A DNA stretch of 40,192 nucleotides from assembly GCA_034436375.1 (NCBI GenBank), contig DAOTVS010000217.1, positions 1 to 40,192 on the forward strand, read 5' to 3'. Positions 16,030 through 25,169 of the stretch are shown here, piece after piece; the first letter of the stretch is position 1; the number at the start of each line of letters is the position of its first letter. A program made the position numbers and the translations under genes. This DNA comes from DAOTVS01 sp034436375. GTDB taxonomy: Bacteria > Chloroflexota > Anaerolineae > SpSt-313. The notes under the pieces are model-generated. The model searched no databases. It was not told the DNA's origin and saw only the letters and a list, made by a program, of their open reading frames with translations.

Positions 16030-17013
16030 CTATCTGGCCAGGATGCTCGCCAGTTGCAGCATCCGCGGGCTCAGCGGTTTGCACCCCGTCACCACATCGG
16101 CCAGGGGCGTCGCCACGATGTCGTTGCCCCGCAATCCCATCATCTCGCCCTGGTGGCCTTCCACCAGCCGTTGCACCGCTGCCGCGCCCAGGCGCGTCGC
16201 CAGCACGCGGTCGTAAGCCGAAGGGGAGCCCCCACGCTGGATTTGCCCCAGAATGGTCACCTCGACCTTGAAGCCTGAGAGCCCCTCCTCAAAGCGCCGA
16301 TCGAGAAACTCGGCAATCGTGCCGATATGGCATTCCGCGCCTTCGGCCATTACCAGGATGCAGTGCGACTTGCCGCGCACATAGGCCTGGGTGACCGTCT
16401 CCTCAACGTCATCGAGCTCGAACGGCACACCGGGGATGCAGACCATCTCGGCGCCGCCGGCGATGCCGGCCATGAGCGCCAGGTACCCTGACCCCCGCCC
16501 CATGACCTCGACGAGAAAAGCCCGCTGGTGCGAGCTGGCAGTATCCTTGATCTTGTCGATAGCATCAAGCGCTGTGTTCAGTGCCGTATCGACACCAATG
16601 GAATCGTCCGTACCCAGAAGATCGTTCTCCACTGTGCCCGGAACGCCGATCACCGGGAATCCGTCCATTTGCAGTTGATGGGCGCCGCGCATACTGCCGT
16701 CGCCGCCGATCACAATCAGCCCCTCGATATCAGCCTCATTGAGGTGCCGCAGGGCCTGCAGCTGGCCCATGCGCTCCATGAACTCTTTGGAGGGCAGCGT
16801 CCCCAGAATCGTCCCCCCCTTGCTGATGATCCCGCTGACCGCCCGGCTGTCGAGCTCGACCATCTCGCCATTGACCAGGCCCTGGAACCCATGCCTGATG
16901 CCGGTAACCTGCAACCCCATGTCCTCTGCCATGCGCACAACCGCCCGCAGGCAAGGGTTAAAGCCTGGTCCATCGCTCCCGCTGGTCAACACGCCGATGC
17001 GCTTCATGCCCAT
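16030..17013 (-). CDS. pfkA: 6-phosphofructokinase (divergent catalytic loop)
   Basis: The 327-residue protein matches the bacterial PfkA fold. It has TSGSDGPGFN at the nucleotide loop, IVIGGDGSMRGA, GVPGTVENDLLGTDDSIG, SSHQRAFLVEVMGR, and LGQIQRGGSPSAYDRVLATR. GGDGS favours ATP rather than pyrophosphate as donor. Two points are unusual. The catalytic Asp of PGTIDND (Asp127 in E. coli PfkA) is Glu here. The ATP-binding Arg after GTxLGSA (Arg72 in E. coli) is replaced, the segment reading GTLPSKEF. I chose the ATG at 17013 behind GGGAG; a second ATG lies 6 bp later. It is 91 bp downstream of pgk and in the same operon. Confidence 0.9.
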   Translation of the reverse strand: MGMKRIGVLTSGSDGPGFNPCLRAVVRMAEDMGLQVTGIRHGFQGLVNGEMVELDSRAVSGIISKGGTILGTLPSKEFMERMGQLQALRHLNEADIEGLIVIGGDGSMRGAHQLQMDGFPVIGVPGTVENDLLGTDDSIGVDTALNTALDAIDKIKDTASSHQRAFLVEVMGRGSGYLALMAGIAGGAEMVCIPGVPFELDDVEETVTQAYVRGKSHCILVMAEGAECHIGTIAEFLDRRFEEGLSGFKVEVTILGQIQRGGSPSAYDRVLATRLGAAAVQRLVEGHQGEMMGLRGNDIVATPLADVVTGCKPLSPRMLQLASILAR

Positions 17014-17104
17014 ACCTACACTCCCACCGTTCCAGCCTGTAGTGTGCACATCAGCGCGCACCGTACCCCGGCGCATCGATGTGCACACTGCAAGCCCAAT
17101 TGTC

Positions 17105-18283
17105 CTAACTGTTCTGCAATGCAGCCACGCCAGGCAACTCTCGCCCTTCGAGAAATTCCAGCGAGGCGCCACCGCCGGTCGAAATGTGGCTGATCTTCTC
17201 GGTCACGCCTGCCGCCTCGATGGCCGCCACAGAATCGCCGCCGCCCACGATCGTCGTCGCTTGAGGCAGGTCGGCCACAGCATGGGCAACGGCGATGGTG
17301 CCCGCAGCAAAGGGCGCAAACTCGAACACGCCCATGGGGCCGTTCCAGACCACGGTACGCGCACCCTGGAGCGCCTGCGTGTAGCGCTTGACCGTCTCGG
17401 GGCCGATATCCATGATGCGCCACCCTGCCGGGACCGCATCGATGGGCGCCACCTGGCGCTCGGCCTCGGCGCTAAAGGCATCGGCAATCACCACATCCAC
17501 CGGCAAGAGCAGCTTCTGGCCGCCCAAACCCATCAGATCGCGCGCCACATCGGTCTTATCGGCCTCCACCAACGAGTCACCAACCTGATAACCCATAGCC
17601 AGGAGAAACGTGTTGGCCATGCCGCCGCCGATCAGCAGCTTGTCGACCTTGGGCAGGAGATTCTTGATTACGCCGATCTTATCGGAAACCTTGGCCCCGC
17701 CAAGGATGGCCACGAACGGGCGAGCCGGGTTCTCCAGCGCCTTGGAGAGGAAATCGATCTCTTTGGCCATCAAAAAGCCCGCCACGGCCGGCAGATAGTG
17801 GGCCACGCCCTCGGTCGAAGCATGAGCACGGTGCGCTGTGCCAAAGGCATCGTTGACGTAGAGATCGGCCAAGGCAGCCAGTTTCCGGGCGAACTCAGGG
17901 TCGTTCGCCTCTTCCTCCTTGTAGAAGCGGAGGTTCTCCAGCAGCAACACCTGGCCCGGCTTGAGCTCTTTGACCGCCGCCTCGACCTCGGGGCCGATCA
18001 CATCCGGCACCGTGCGCACGGGTTGCCCCAGGAGCTCGGACAGCCGCGCCGCCACTGGCGCCATGCGCATGCTCTCGACAAACTTGCCCTTGGGCCGCCC
18101 CAGGTGCGAGGCCAGAATAACGATAGCGCCCTGCTGCTTCAAATACTCGATGGTGGGCAGGGCTGCGCGAATACGCGTATCATCGGTCACCTGCCCCGCC
18201 TCGTTCTGAGGCACATTAAAGTCCACACGCACCAGAACTCGTTTGCCCTTTACATCGACGTCGCGGATAGTCTTTTTGTCCAT
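17105..18283 (-). CDS. pgk: Phosphoglycerate kinase
   Basis: Pgk converts 1,3-bisphosphoglycerate and ADP to 3-phosphoglycerate and ATP. The 392-residue protein has the usual blocks in order: RVLVRVDFNVPQNEAGQVTD, ASHLGRPKGK, VNDAFGTAHRAHAST, AILGGAKVSDKIGV, WNGPMGVFE, VGGGDSVAAI, and STGGGASLEFLEG at the end. A GGAAGGGG ribosome site precedes the ATG. It lies 131 bp downstream of the M48 protease gene in the central-carbon operon. Confidence 0.97.
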   Translation of the reverse strand: MDKKTIRDVDVKGKRVLVRVDFNVPQNEAGQVTDDTRIRAALPTIEYLKQQGAIVILASHLGRPKGKFVESMRMAPVAARLSELLGQPVRTVPDVIGPEVEAAVKELKPGQVLLLENLRFYKEEEANDPEFARKLAALADLYVNDAFGTAHRAHASTEGVAHYLPAVAGFLMAKEIDFLSKALENPARPFVAILGGAKVSDKIGVIKNLLPKVDKLLIGGGMANTFLLAMGYQVGDSLVEADKTDVARDLMGLGGQKLLLPVDVVIADAFSAEAERQVAPIDAVPAGWRIMDIGPETVKRYTQALQGARTVVWNGPMGVFEFAPFAAGTIAVAHAVADLPQATTIVGGGDSVAAIEAAGVTEKISHISTGGGASLEFLEGRELPGVAALQNS

Positions 18284-18356
18284 TGGTCTTCCCCTTCCTT
18301 ACTTGGGTAATAGTGAGACGCGAGGGGTTGGGAAAACTGAGATAGTCACTTACAAC

Positions 18357-18386
18357 AGTTCCCACGAGTTCCCATGAGCTCCCATG
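18357..18386. repeat. Three tandem 10-bp repeats upstream of pgk
   Basis: AGTTCCCACG, AGTTCCCATG and AGCTCCCATG follow one another without gaps in the spacer between the M48 protease gene and pgk. They are too short for a CRISPR array. They could be a protein-binding site or simple slippage. Confidence 0.6.
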
Positions 18387-18414
18387 AGCCGAGTCCGGAC
18401 GCATTCTAGCACGT

Positions 18415-19558
18415 TCAGCCCTGGCTGTAAACCGTGAGTTCCGCCTGCCGCACCCGCTCGGCAATGGGCGGATGAGAGTAGAGCAGCCACACGACCCAAC
18501 GCGGCGGGTTGGCATCGGAGAGATTCTGGTTGGCCAGGCGCACCATCGCCTGCGCAAAAGCCGTTGCGTTGCCCGTCACCCGGATCGCATAGCGGTCGGC
18601 CATGGACTCTCGCCAGCGCGAGTAGCCGTTGGTGACAGGCATGATCACGAGGGAAAAGAGCCCGGTCGCAATCAGCACCAGAGGCAGCGCCGCTACATCG
18701 CCCGGCCCCTGGAAGCCAAACAGCGCTACCCCCCAGCGCAGGAAGAGATGCGCCAGGTACAGGCTGGCCGTCAGGGTCACGACCGACAGGATCACCTGCA
18801 GCTCCAGGTCATGGTGCACCTGGTGCCCCAGCTCGTGCGCCACGATCGTCTCCACCTCTTCCGGCGAGTAGTCCCCACGCAGCGTATCCCCTAGCGCAAT
18901 GCGCCGTGTGTTCCCCAGGCCGATGATCATGGCATTGGCCGCCGTCGTGCGCCGGCTCATGTCGATCGAATAGACCCCCACGATACGCGCGCCGGCGCGC
19001 TCGGCCAGGCGCCGGATGCGCTCCGCCAGGTCTGGATTGTCGAGGGGCGTCAGCTTGTAGAAGAGCGGCAGCAAGAGCACCGGCGCCAGGTAACCGACAA
19101 TGACGTTTAGCACGAGCAGAAATGCACTCGCCCACAGCCACCAGGTATCGGGGTAGGTGCGCAGCAGCCAGTAGACGACCTCTGCCACAGGCAGCCCCAG
19201 CACAACCCCCAGGCCGAACGATTTGGCCTCGTCAGTCAGCCAGCCGCTCAGCGTCTGCGTGCTCAAGCCATAGCGATGGGGCAGCACAAACCCACTGTAG
19301 TACGACAACGGCATGAGGAGCAGCGTATAGGCCACAAACACCAAGCCGATGTACGCTGCCACCAGAATCCAGGGGGAACTGAGCCCCCACCCCACCAAAA
19401 GCGCCTCCAGCAAACGTGAGGCGCCGCTCAACAAAAAGGCCAACACCAGGGCCGCTGAGATCCCCAGGTCCACCACCAGCAATTGCCGGTTCTGCCGCGC
19501 ATAGCGTCGCGCCACCTCCTGGCGCTCGGGGTTCAGGGTCACATCATGCTTCTCGCTC

Positions 19559-19566
<8 letters not shown>
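18415..19566 (-). CDS. M48 family metalloprotease, Ste24/CAAX protease-like membrane protein
   Basis: A 383-residue zinc metalloprotease with several transmembrane helices before the catalytic domain (about residues 28-48, 65-90, 115-135, 143-170) and two more after it. The zinc motif HELGH is at residues 244-248 and the third ligand Glu is in RESMADRYAI (E320). TAANAMIIGLGNTRRIALGD is the conserved M48 segment. The architecture resembles Ste24/CAAX protease 1 more than HtpX. In bacteria such proteins act in membrane-protein quality control; the substrate is unknown. I chose the GTG at 19566, which has GGGAG 8 nt upstream and overlaps the pyk stop by 8 bp. Its place inside a glycolytic operon is odd. 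Confidence 0.88.
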
Positions 19567-21025
<1,459 letters not shown>

Positions 21026-21042
21026 AGCCCCCCCTCTCGTCG

Positions 21043-22416
21043 TCACAATGCGAACATGAACATCAAGTCATTCACATTGGTCAGCGTCGGCCCGCTCACC
21101 AACAGATCGCCCAGAGCCTGGAAGAAACGGTACGAATCATTCTCGGCCAGGCAGCGATAGGGGTCCAGCCCCCGCTCCCTCGCCCGCGCCATTGTCGTCC
21201 CATCCGCCAGGGCGCCCGCCGCATCCGTTGGGCCATCGCCGCCATCGGTCGCCAGGGCGCCGATCAGCACCCGCTCCAGCCCCGCCAGGCCGGGCGCCGC
21301 GCCCAGGGCCAGCTCCTGATTGCGCCCGCCGAGCCCCTGCCCACGCACCGTCACCGTCGTTTCGCCGCCGCCCACCAGGCACGCTGGCCGCGAAAGGGGT
21401 CGCCCGGAGAGGGCCATCTCGCGAGTGATGCCTGCGCACACGCGCCCGACCTCCCGAGCCTCGCCCTCGATATAGGTAGAGAGCAGCATCGCGTGCAAGC
21501 CCAACTCGCGCGCCCGCTCAAGAGCTGCCTCGGCCGCCAGGGCGTTGGAGGCCACGATCACATTCTGCACACGCGCCAGGATCGGATCACCGGGCTTGGG
21601 CGTCTCGGGCACCTGACCGCGCAACCCCTGCTGCAGATAGCGAATGGCGGCCATCGGTGCACGCTGCACCAGATCATGGCGCTCCAGCACCGCCCACGCC
21701 TCGGCAAAGGTCGTCGCATCCGCCGCCGTCGGACCGGAAGCGATCGTATCCAGCGGGCTCCCCACCACATCAGAAACCAGGAGCGCCACCACCGTCGCCG
21801 GCGCCGCCGCCCGCGCCAGTTGGCCGCCCTTGACCTGCGAAAGGTGCTTGCGTACGGCGTTCAGCTCGCCGATCGTCGCCCCGCTGCGCAAGAGCAGATC
21901 CGTCAGCGTCTGCAGGTCTGCCAGCGTAACACCCTCCACCGGCGCCACTAAGAGCGCCGAGCCCCCGCCGGAAAGCACGGCCAGCACCAGATCGTCCTCG
22001 CCCGCTCCCCGCACCAGGGTCAGCATCTCCTGCGTCGCGCGCACGCCCCGCTCATCGGGCAGGGGGTGCCGCGCTTCGCGGATATCCACGCGGCGCAGAG
22101 GCACCCCGTGGCCGTCCTTGACGCTCACGATGCCGCCCGTCAGCCGGTCGCCCAGCAGGTCCTCCAGGGCAGCGGCCATCCCTGCGCTCGCCTTGCCCGC
22201 GCCCACCACCAGCACACGTCGGTAACGCCGCAGATCGTACTCGCGCCCCGCCACGCGCAGCACATCCCCCTGCCGCGAAACGTGCCGGCGCACCGCACCC
22301 TGCGGCTCCACCGCGGCGAGCGCCGCCCCCATCACATCAAGGGCCAGTTCCCGCTCCGCCCGCTGCGGCCCTTCACCCAACACCCGCGTATCGAAAGGCA
22401 GACGCTTGTGATCCAT
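21043..22416 (-). CDS. gckA: Glycerate 2-kinase (GckA/MOFRL family)
   Basis: Members of this family phosphorylate D-glycerate to 2-phosphoglycerate. The 457-residue protein shows VVGAGKASAGMAAALED with the active-site Lys, LAVLSGGGSALLVAPVEGV, LNAVRKHLSQVKGGQLA, SDVVGSPLDTIASGPT, GGGETTVTVRG with GGRNQELAL, and ATDGGDGPTDAAGA. The last three blocks belong to the C-terminal half with the MOFRL domain. The start ATG at 22416 has only a weak G-rich ribosome site; an in-frame start at 22470 would add a poorly conserved extension. It is the first gene of the operon, and its product feeds straight into the pathway served by apgM and pyk. The 181-bp upstream spacer has no clear promoter that I can see. 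Confidence 0.93.
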   Translation of the reverse strand: MDHKRLPFDTRVLGEGPQRAERELALDVMGAALAAVEPQGAVRRHVSRQGDVLRVAGREYDLRRYRRVLVVGAGKASAGMAAALEDLLGDRLTGGIVSVKDGHGVPLRRVDIREARHPLPDERGVRATQEMLTLVRGAGEDDLVLAVLSGGGSALLVAPVEGVTLADLQTLTDLLLRSGATIGELNAVRKHLSQVKGGQLARAAAPATVVALLVSDVVGSPLDTIASGPTAADATTFAEAWAVLERHDLVQRAPMAAIRYLQQGLRGQVPETPKPGDPILARVQNVIVASNALAAEAALERARELGLHAMLLSTYIEGEAREVGRVCAGITREMALSGRPLSRPACLVGGGETTVTVRGQGLGGRNQELALGAAPGLAGLERVLIGALATDGGDGPTDAAGALADGTTMARARERGLDPYRCLAENDSYRFFQALGDLLVSGPTLTNVNDLMFMFAL

Positions 22417-22597
22417 ATCCAGCCCCAGTCTGGTCAAGGAACCAACAGAACTGAGGGAACTGAAAGGCACCCAAGATACTCGCGGGATCTCGTCGAAACT
22501 CGGCCATCAACCACACGACCTGCTTCATCTCCTCAGCCGCGACAAGTTCCGCTGAGCCTCCGGGAGTTCCAAGCCCTCGTGAATTCCTCCAGTTGCC

Positions 22598-23461
22598 TCA
22601 GTTCTCTTCCATCTCTTCCAACGCCCGCAATCGCCCCAGGTTCTCCTCGACCTCGTGAATATCCGGCGCATAGTCGAGCTCCAACACCATCGGGCGGCCG
22701 CCCCAACGAGGATCATTCAGCAACCAACGGAAGGCATCGAGCCCCAGCTGCCCCGCGCCGATCTCGGCGTGACGGTCCAGGTGCTCGCCCAGGCCCCCCA
22801 CCGAGTCGTTCAGATGGAAGGCCTGCACGCGCGCCAATCCTACCGTCCGGTCGAGCGCCTGCATAGTCGCCTCATAGCCCTCTCGCGTACGCAGCTCGTA
22901 CCCGGCAGCAAAAACATGGCAGGTATCGAAGCAGACCCCCAGGCGCTCCGGCGCCTTGACCCCAGCGAGCAGCGCCTGCAGCTCCTCGAACCGCCCACCC
23001 AGCACCGTGCCCTGCCCCGCCGTCGTCTCCAGCAGGATACGTGCCCGGTAGCCCGGCGTGCGCTCATGTACCGTGTCCAGCGCGCGCATGATGTTGCGCA
23101 GGCCCTGCTCTACCCCGGCGCCATCGTGTGCGCCCGGGTGCATCACCAGGAAAGGCAACCCCAGCGCCTCACAATAGCCCAGCTCCTCCACCAGGTCCGC
23201 CACGGATTTCTCCCATAGATCCGGCTTGGGCGAGCCCACATTCACCAGGTACGAGTCGTGAGCGAAAACCGGCGAGATCCCGGTCTCCGCCTCCAACTGC
23301 TTGAAGCGGGCAATCTCCTCCGCCGATAGCCGGCGCGGCGCCCAACGGTTGGGTGACTTGACGAAGATGGCCACCGTCTCGCAACCCACCTGCGCCCCGC
23401 GCTGCACCGCCTTGTCGACGCCGCCGGCAATCGACATGTGCGCCCCCAATCGTGGCCGCAT
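22598..23461 (-). CDS. nfo: Endonuclease IV (AP endonuclease Nfo)
   Basis: Nfo cleaves abasic sites with three zinc ions in an AP2 TIM barrel. The 287-residue protein begins LGAHMSIAGGVDKAV, with VFAHDSYLVN, LPFLVMHPGAH, ILLETTAGQGT, GVCFDTCHVFAAGY, VQAFHLNDSVGGLGEHLDRH and a closing MVLELDYAPDIHEVEENL. All expected His, Asp and Glu metal ligands seem present. The ATG at 23461 has GGGAGG 5 nt upstream; an alternative start 24 bp earlier lacks support. A good promoter lies about 50 bp upstream. Confidence 0.96.
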   Translation of the reverse strand: MRPRLGAHMSIAGGVDKAVQRGAQVGCETVAIFVKSPNRWAPRRLSAEEIARFKQLEAETGISPVFAHDSYLVNVGSPKPDLWEKSVADLVEELGYCEALGLPFLVMHPGAHDGAGVEQGLRNIMRALDTVHERTPGYRARILLETTAGQGTVLGGRFEELQALLAGVKAPERLGVCFDTCHVFAAGYELRTREGYEATMQALDRTVGLARVQAFHLNDSVGGLGEHLDRHAEIGAGQLGLDAFRWLLNDPRWGGRPMVLELDYAPDIHEVEENLGRLRALEEMEEN

Positions 23462-23508
23462 CACATCCTCCCTCGTTTGCGCCACCGCAAAGCAACCTGG
23501 CCACAGCG

Positions 23509-23537
23509 AGTATACCCAGGAGGGGAAGCAAACGCAA
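23509..23537 (-). promoter_or_regulatory. Promoter of nfo
   Basis: On the minus strand TTGCGT (23532-23537) and TATACT (23509-23514) are separated by 17 bp. Transcription would start about 40 bp before the nfo ATG. The -35 region lies in the short gap after the radical SAM gene, so nfo can be transcribed independently of it. Confidence 0.65.
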
Positions 23538-23563
23538 GCCTCAATCGCCCGCGAGCAACCCGC

Positions 23564-24844
23564 TCAGGACCTGGCGCTCTGCCTGCCGTGGCACTGCTTG
23601 AACTTTTTGCCGCTCCCACACGGGCAGGGGTCGTTGCGCCCGGCGCGCCGGAAGCGCTCCGCCAGGGCCGCCTCCTCGCGGTTGAGGCGCAGCATCACGT
23701 TCGCAGCCGGGCGCCCCGCGCTCAGCTCCCGCGCCATGGCCTGCATCGCCGGCGCCGTGTGGGTAAAAAAGCTCTTGTACCCCGCGCACAGATGGTTCAA
23801 GCCCGGCTCCCCCTCCGGCGTGTGCGCCAACCGGTCCTTGGGGCAGGCACCGCGGCAGAGGCGCAGCACCTCGCATTCGCGGCAGAGGCGTGGCAGAGCA
23901 TCGCGCTTGGCCAGCCCAAAGCGGCGCTGCTGCTCCGCCCCCACCAGCTCGGCCAACGGCCGCTGCAAAATGTTGCCCACCCGGTAGGCCGGGTCCACGA
24001 AATGGTCGCAGGCGTAGAGGTCGCCATTGTGCTCCAACACCATGGCCAGGCCGCACGTCTCGGCGTGCACGCACAGGGCGGCGGGCTCGCCCACCCAGAG
24101 GCCGAGGGTGACGTCGAACAACTGCACATAGACCTGCCCCACATCGCGCCGCAGCCACTCGTCGAAAATCGCATTCAGAAAAGCCCCATACTGCACTCCA
24201 CTGACCGAGCGACTCGTGACCCCACCGCCCTCTGCACGCTCGACAATCGGAATGAACTGGATGAACTGCACGCCAGCCTCGTCGCGCAGAAAGTGATAGG
24301 TCTCCAGAGGGTGCTCCACGTTGGCGGCATTCACCGTGGCCAGAATATTGACATCCACGCCATGCGCCTGCAGCCGCCGCAGCCCCGCCATCACCCGCGC
24401 CCACGTCGGCTGCCCGCCTTTGTCGTGGCGGAAGCGGTCGTGCAGCGCCTCCGGGCCATCGAGGCTCAGGCCGATCAGAAAGTGCTGCTCGCGGAAAAAG
24501 CGGCACCACTCATCATCCAGCAGTGTGCCGTTGGTCTGCAGGGCATTGGCGATCTCCATGCCCGGCCGGCGATATTGGGCCTGCAGCGCCACCGCGCGCC
24601 GGAAAAAGTCGAGGCCCATCAGCGTCGGCTCGCCGCCCTGCCAGGAAAAGGTCACCTCCGGCACCCGCTGCGCCTCGATGTACTGGCGGGTAAAGCTCTC
24701 CAGGAGCTCATCGCTCATGCGAAAGCCGCTGCCGGGGTAGAGCTCTTCTTTGCGCAGGAAATAGCAGTACTCGCACCCCAGATTGCAGATCGGCCCACGC
24801 GGCTTGACCATCACCTGGAAAGAAGGGGGAACCATGCTTTCCAT
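23564..24844 (-). CDS. Radical SAM/SPASM protein, anaerobic sulfatase-maturase-like, with SEC-C tail
   Basis: The 426-residue protein has the radical SAM cluster motif CNLGCEYC (C20, C24, C27) directly after VMVKPRGPI, as in anaerobic sulfatase-maturating enzymes. These oxidise a Cys or Ser of a sulfatase to formylglycine. Two SPASM-type cysteine sets follow: CVHAETCGLAMVLEHNGDLY with ACDHF, then LCRECEVLRLCRGACPKD. The end is a SEC-C zinc motif, GRNDPCPCGSGKKFKQCHG, usually seen at the tail of SecA. No sulfatase gene is in the window, so the substrate is open. The ATG at 24844 has AGGAG with a 7-nt spacer; the longer frame upstream runs through its promoter. A palindrome around the -10 box suggests repression. 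Confidence 0.9.
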   Translation of the reverse strand: MESMVPPSFQVMVKPRGPICNLGCEYCYFLRKEELYPGSGFRMSDELLESFTRQYIEAQRVPEVTFSWQGGEPTLMGLDFFRRAVALQAQYRRPGMEIANALQTNGTLLDDEWCRFFREQHFLIGLSLDGPEALHDRFRHDKGGQPTWARVMAGLRRLQAHGVDVNILATVNAANVEHPLETYHFLRDEAGVQFIQFIPIVERAEGGGVTSRSVSGVQYGAFLNAIFDEWLRRDVGQVYVQLFDVTLGLWVGEPAALCVHAETCGLAMVLEHNGDLYACDHFVDPAYRVGNILQRPLAELVGAEQQRRFGLAKRDALPRLCRECEVLRLCRGACPKDRLAHTPEGEPGLNHLCAGYKSFFTHTAPAMQAMARELSAGRPAANVMLRLNREEAALAERFRRAGRNDPCPCGSGKKFKQCHGRQSARS

Positions 24845-24865
24845 CAGACACTCCTGTTCTATGCT

Positions 24866-24903
24866 CTGCCGGCACATTATACCTTTATGCCGGCAGTATT
24901 CAA
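24866..24903 (-). promoter_or_regulatory. Promoter with palindromic operator for the radical SAM/SPASM gene
   Basis: On the minus strand TTGAAT (24898-24903), a 16-bp spacer and TATAAT (24876-24881) form a promoter. A perfect 9-bp inverted repeat, CTGCCGGCA and TGCCGGCAG (24866-24874 and 24888-24896), brackets the -10 box. A dimeric repressor bound there would block RNA polymerase. The regulator is not identifiable from the window. Confidence 0.7.
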
Positions 24904-24976
24904 CCACCGCTTGCTGCCAACGAATTTCGAGAGCGGGCTGGTTGGCCGCCAGGCCCAGCCGGCACATCCCAACAGC

Positions 24977-25001
24977 CAACACGGGCCGATAGCCCGTGTT
25001 G
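24977..25001. repeat. 10-bp perfect hairpin in the divergent spacer
   Basis: CAACACGGGC and GCCCGTGTTG pair around a 5-nt loop (CGATA). No T-run follows on either strand, so it is not a convincing intrinsic terminator. It lies in the 325-bp spacer between the radical SAM gene and the nitrogenase-like operon. That spacer otherwise holds only the two promoters and a half repeat. Confidence 0.7.
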
Positions 25002-25035
25002 ATAGGTCAAGCCGCTAACCGGCTCTGGCAGTCAG

Positions 25036-25076
25036 CCAATCCGTGCAATCCGTGGCAGAAATCCGTTGACAGCCCC
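25036..25076. repeat. Half copy of the AATCCGT-family repeat
   Basis: CCAATCCGTGCAATCCGTGG followed by CAGAAATCCGTTGACAGCCC matches the reverse complement of the left end of the element at 12086-12256 with few differences. It lies just upstream of the nitrogenase-like operon promoter. Confidence 0.75.
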
Positions 25077-25108
25077 ATTCCTGCAAAATGCGCAATCTCC
25101 CAACCCGT

Positions 25109-25116
25109 GCTATAAT
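25109..25116 (+). promoter_or_regulatory. Extended -10 promoter of the nitrogenase-like operon
   Basis: TGCTATAAT (TATAAT at 25111-25116) is an extended -10 element about 55 bp before the NifD-like start. No strong -35 box lies 16-18 bp upstream. The TTGACA at 25066-25071 belongs to the repeat and is too far away. No NifA/sigma-54-type GG-N10-GC box was seen, so control differs from classical proteobacterial nif operons. Confidence 0.6.
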
Positions 25117-25169
25117 GGTGTAAAGGGCTCCTGTTGCCCTGTCCACGGTCAGGTCCCGGAGGGAATCTC

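Noticed and set aside
16739..18310. A 523-residue plus-strand frame
   Set aside because: It is antisense to pfkA and pgk, both clearly recognised. High GC produces long shadow frames. The same applies to 19697-21160, 23438-25018, 26329-27942 and 38669-39757.
18357..18386. CRISPR-like direct repeats
   Set aside because: The units are 10 bp and directly adjacent without spacers. No CRISPR array or cas gene was seen anywhere in the window.
22449..22603. A possible further inverted-repeat element before gckA (AACTGAGGGAACTG and CAGTTGCCTCAGTT)
   Set aside because: The arms are only 14 bp with one mismatch, and the right arm runs into the nfo coding end. Too weak to call as an element.
25066..25071. 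TTGACA as the -35 box of the nitrogenase-like operon
   Set aside because: It lies 39 bp from the TATAAT at 25111, far beyond the usual 16-18 bp.
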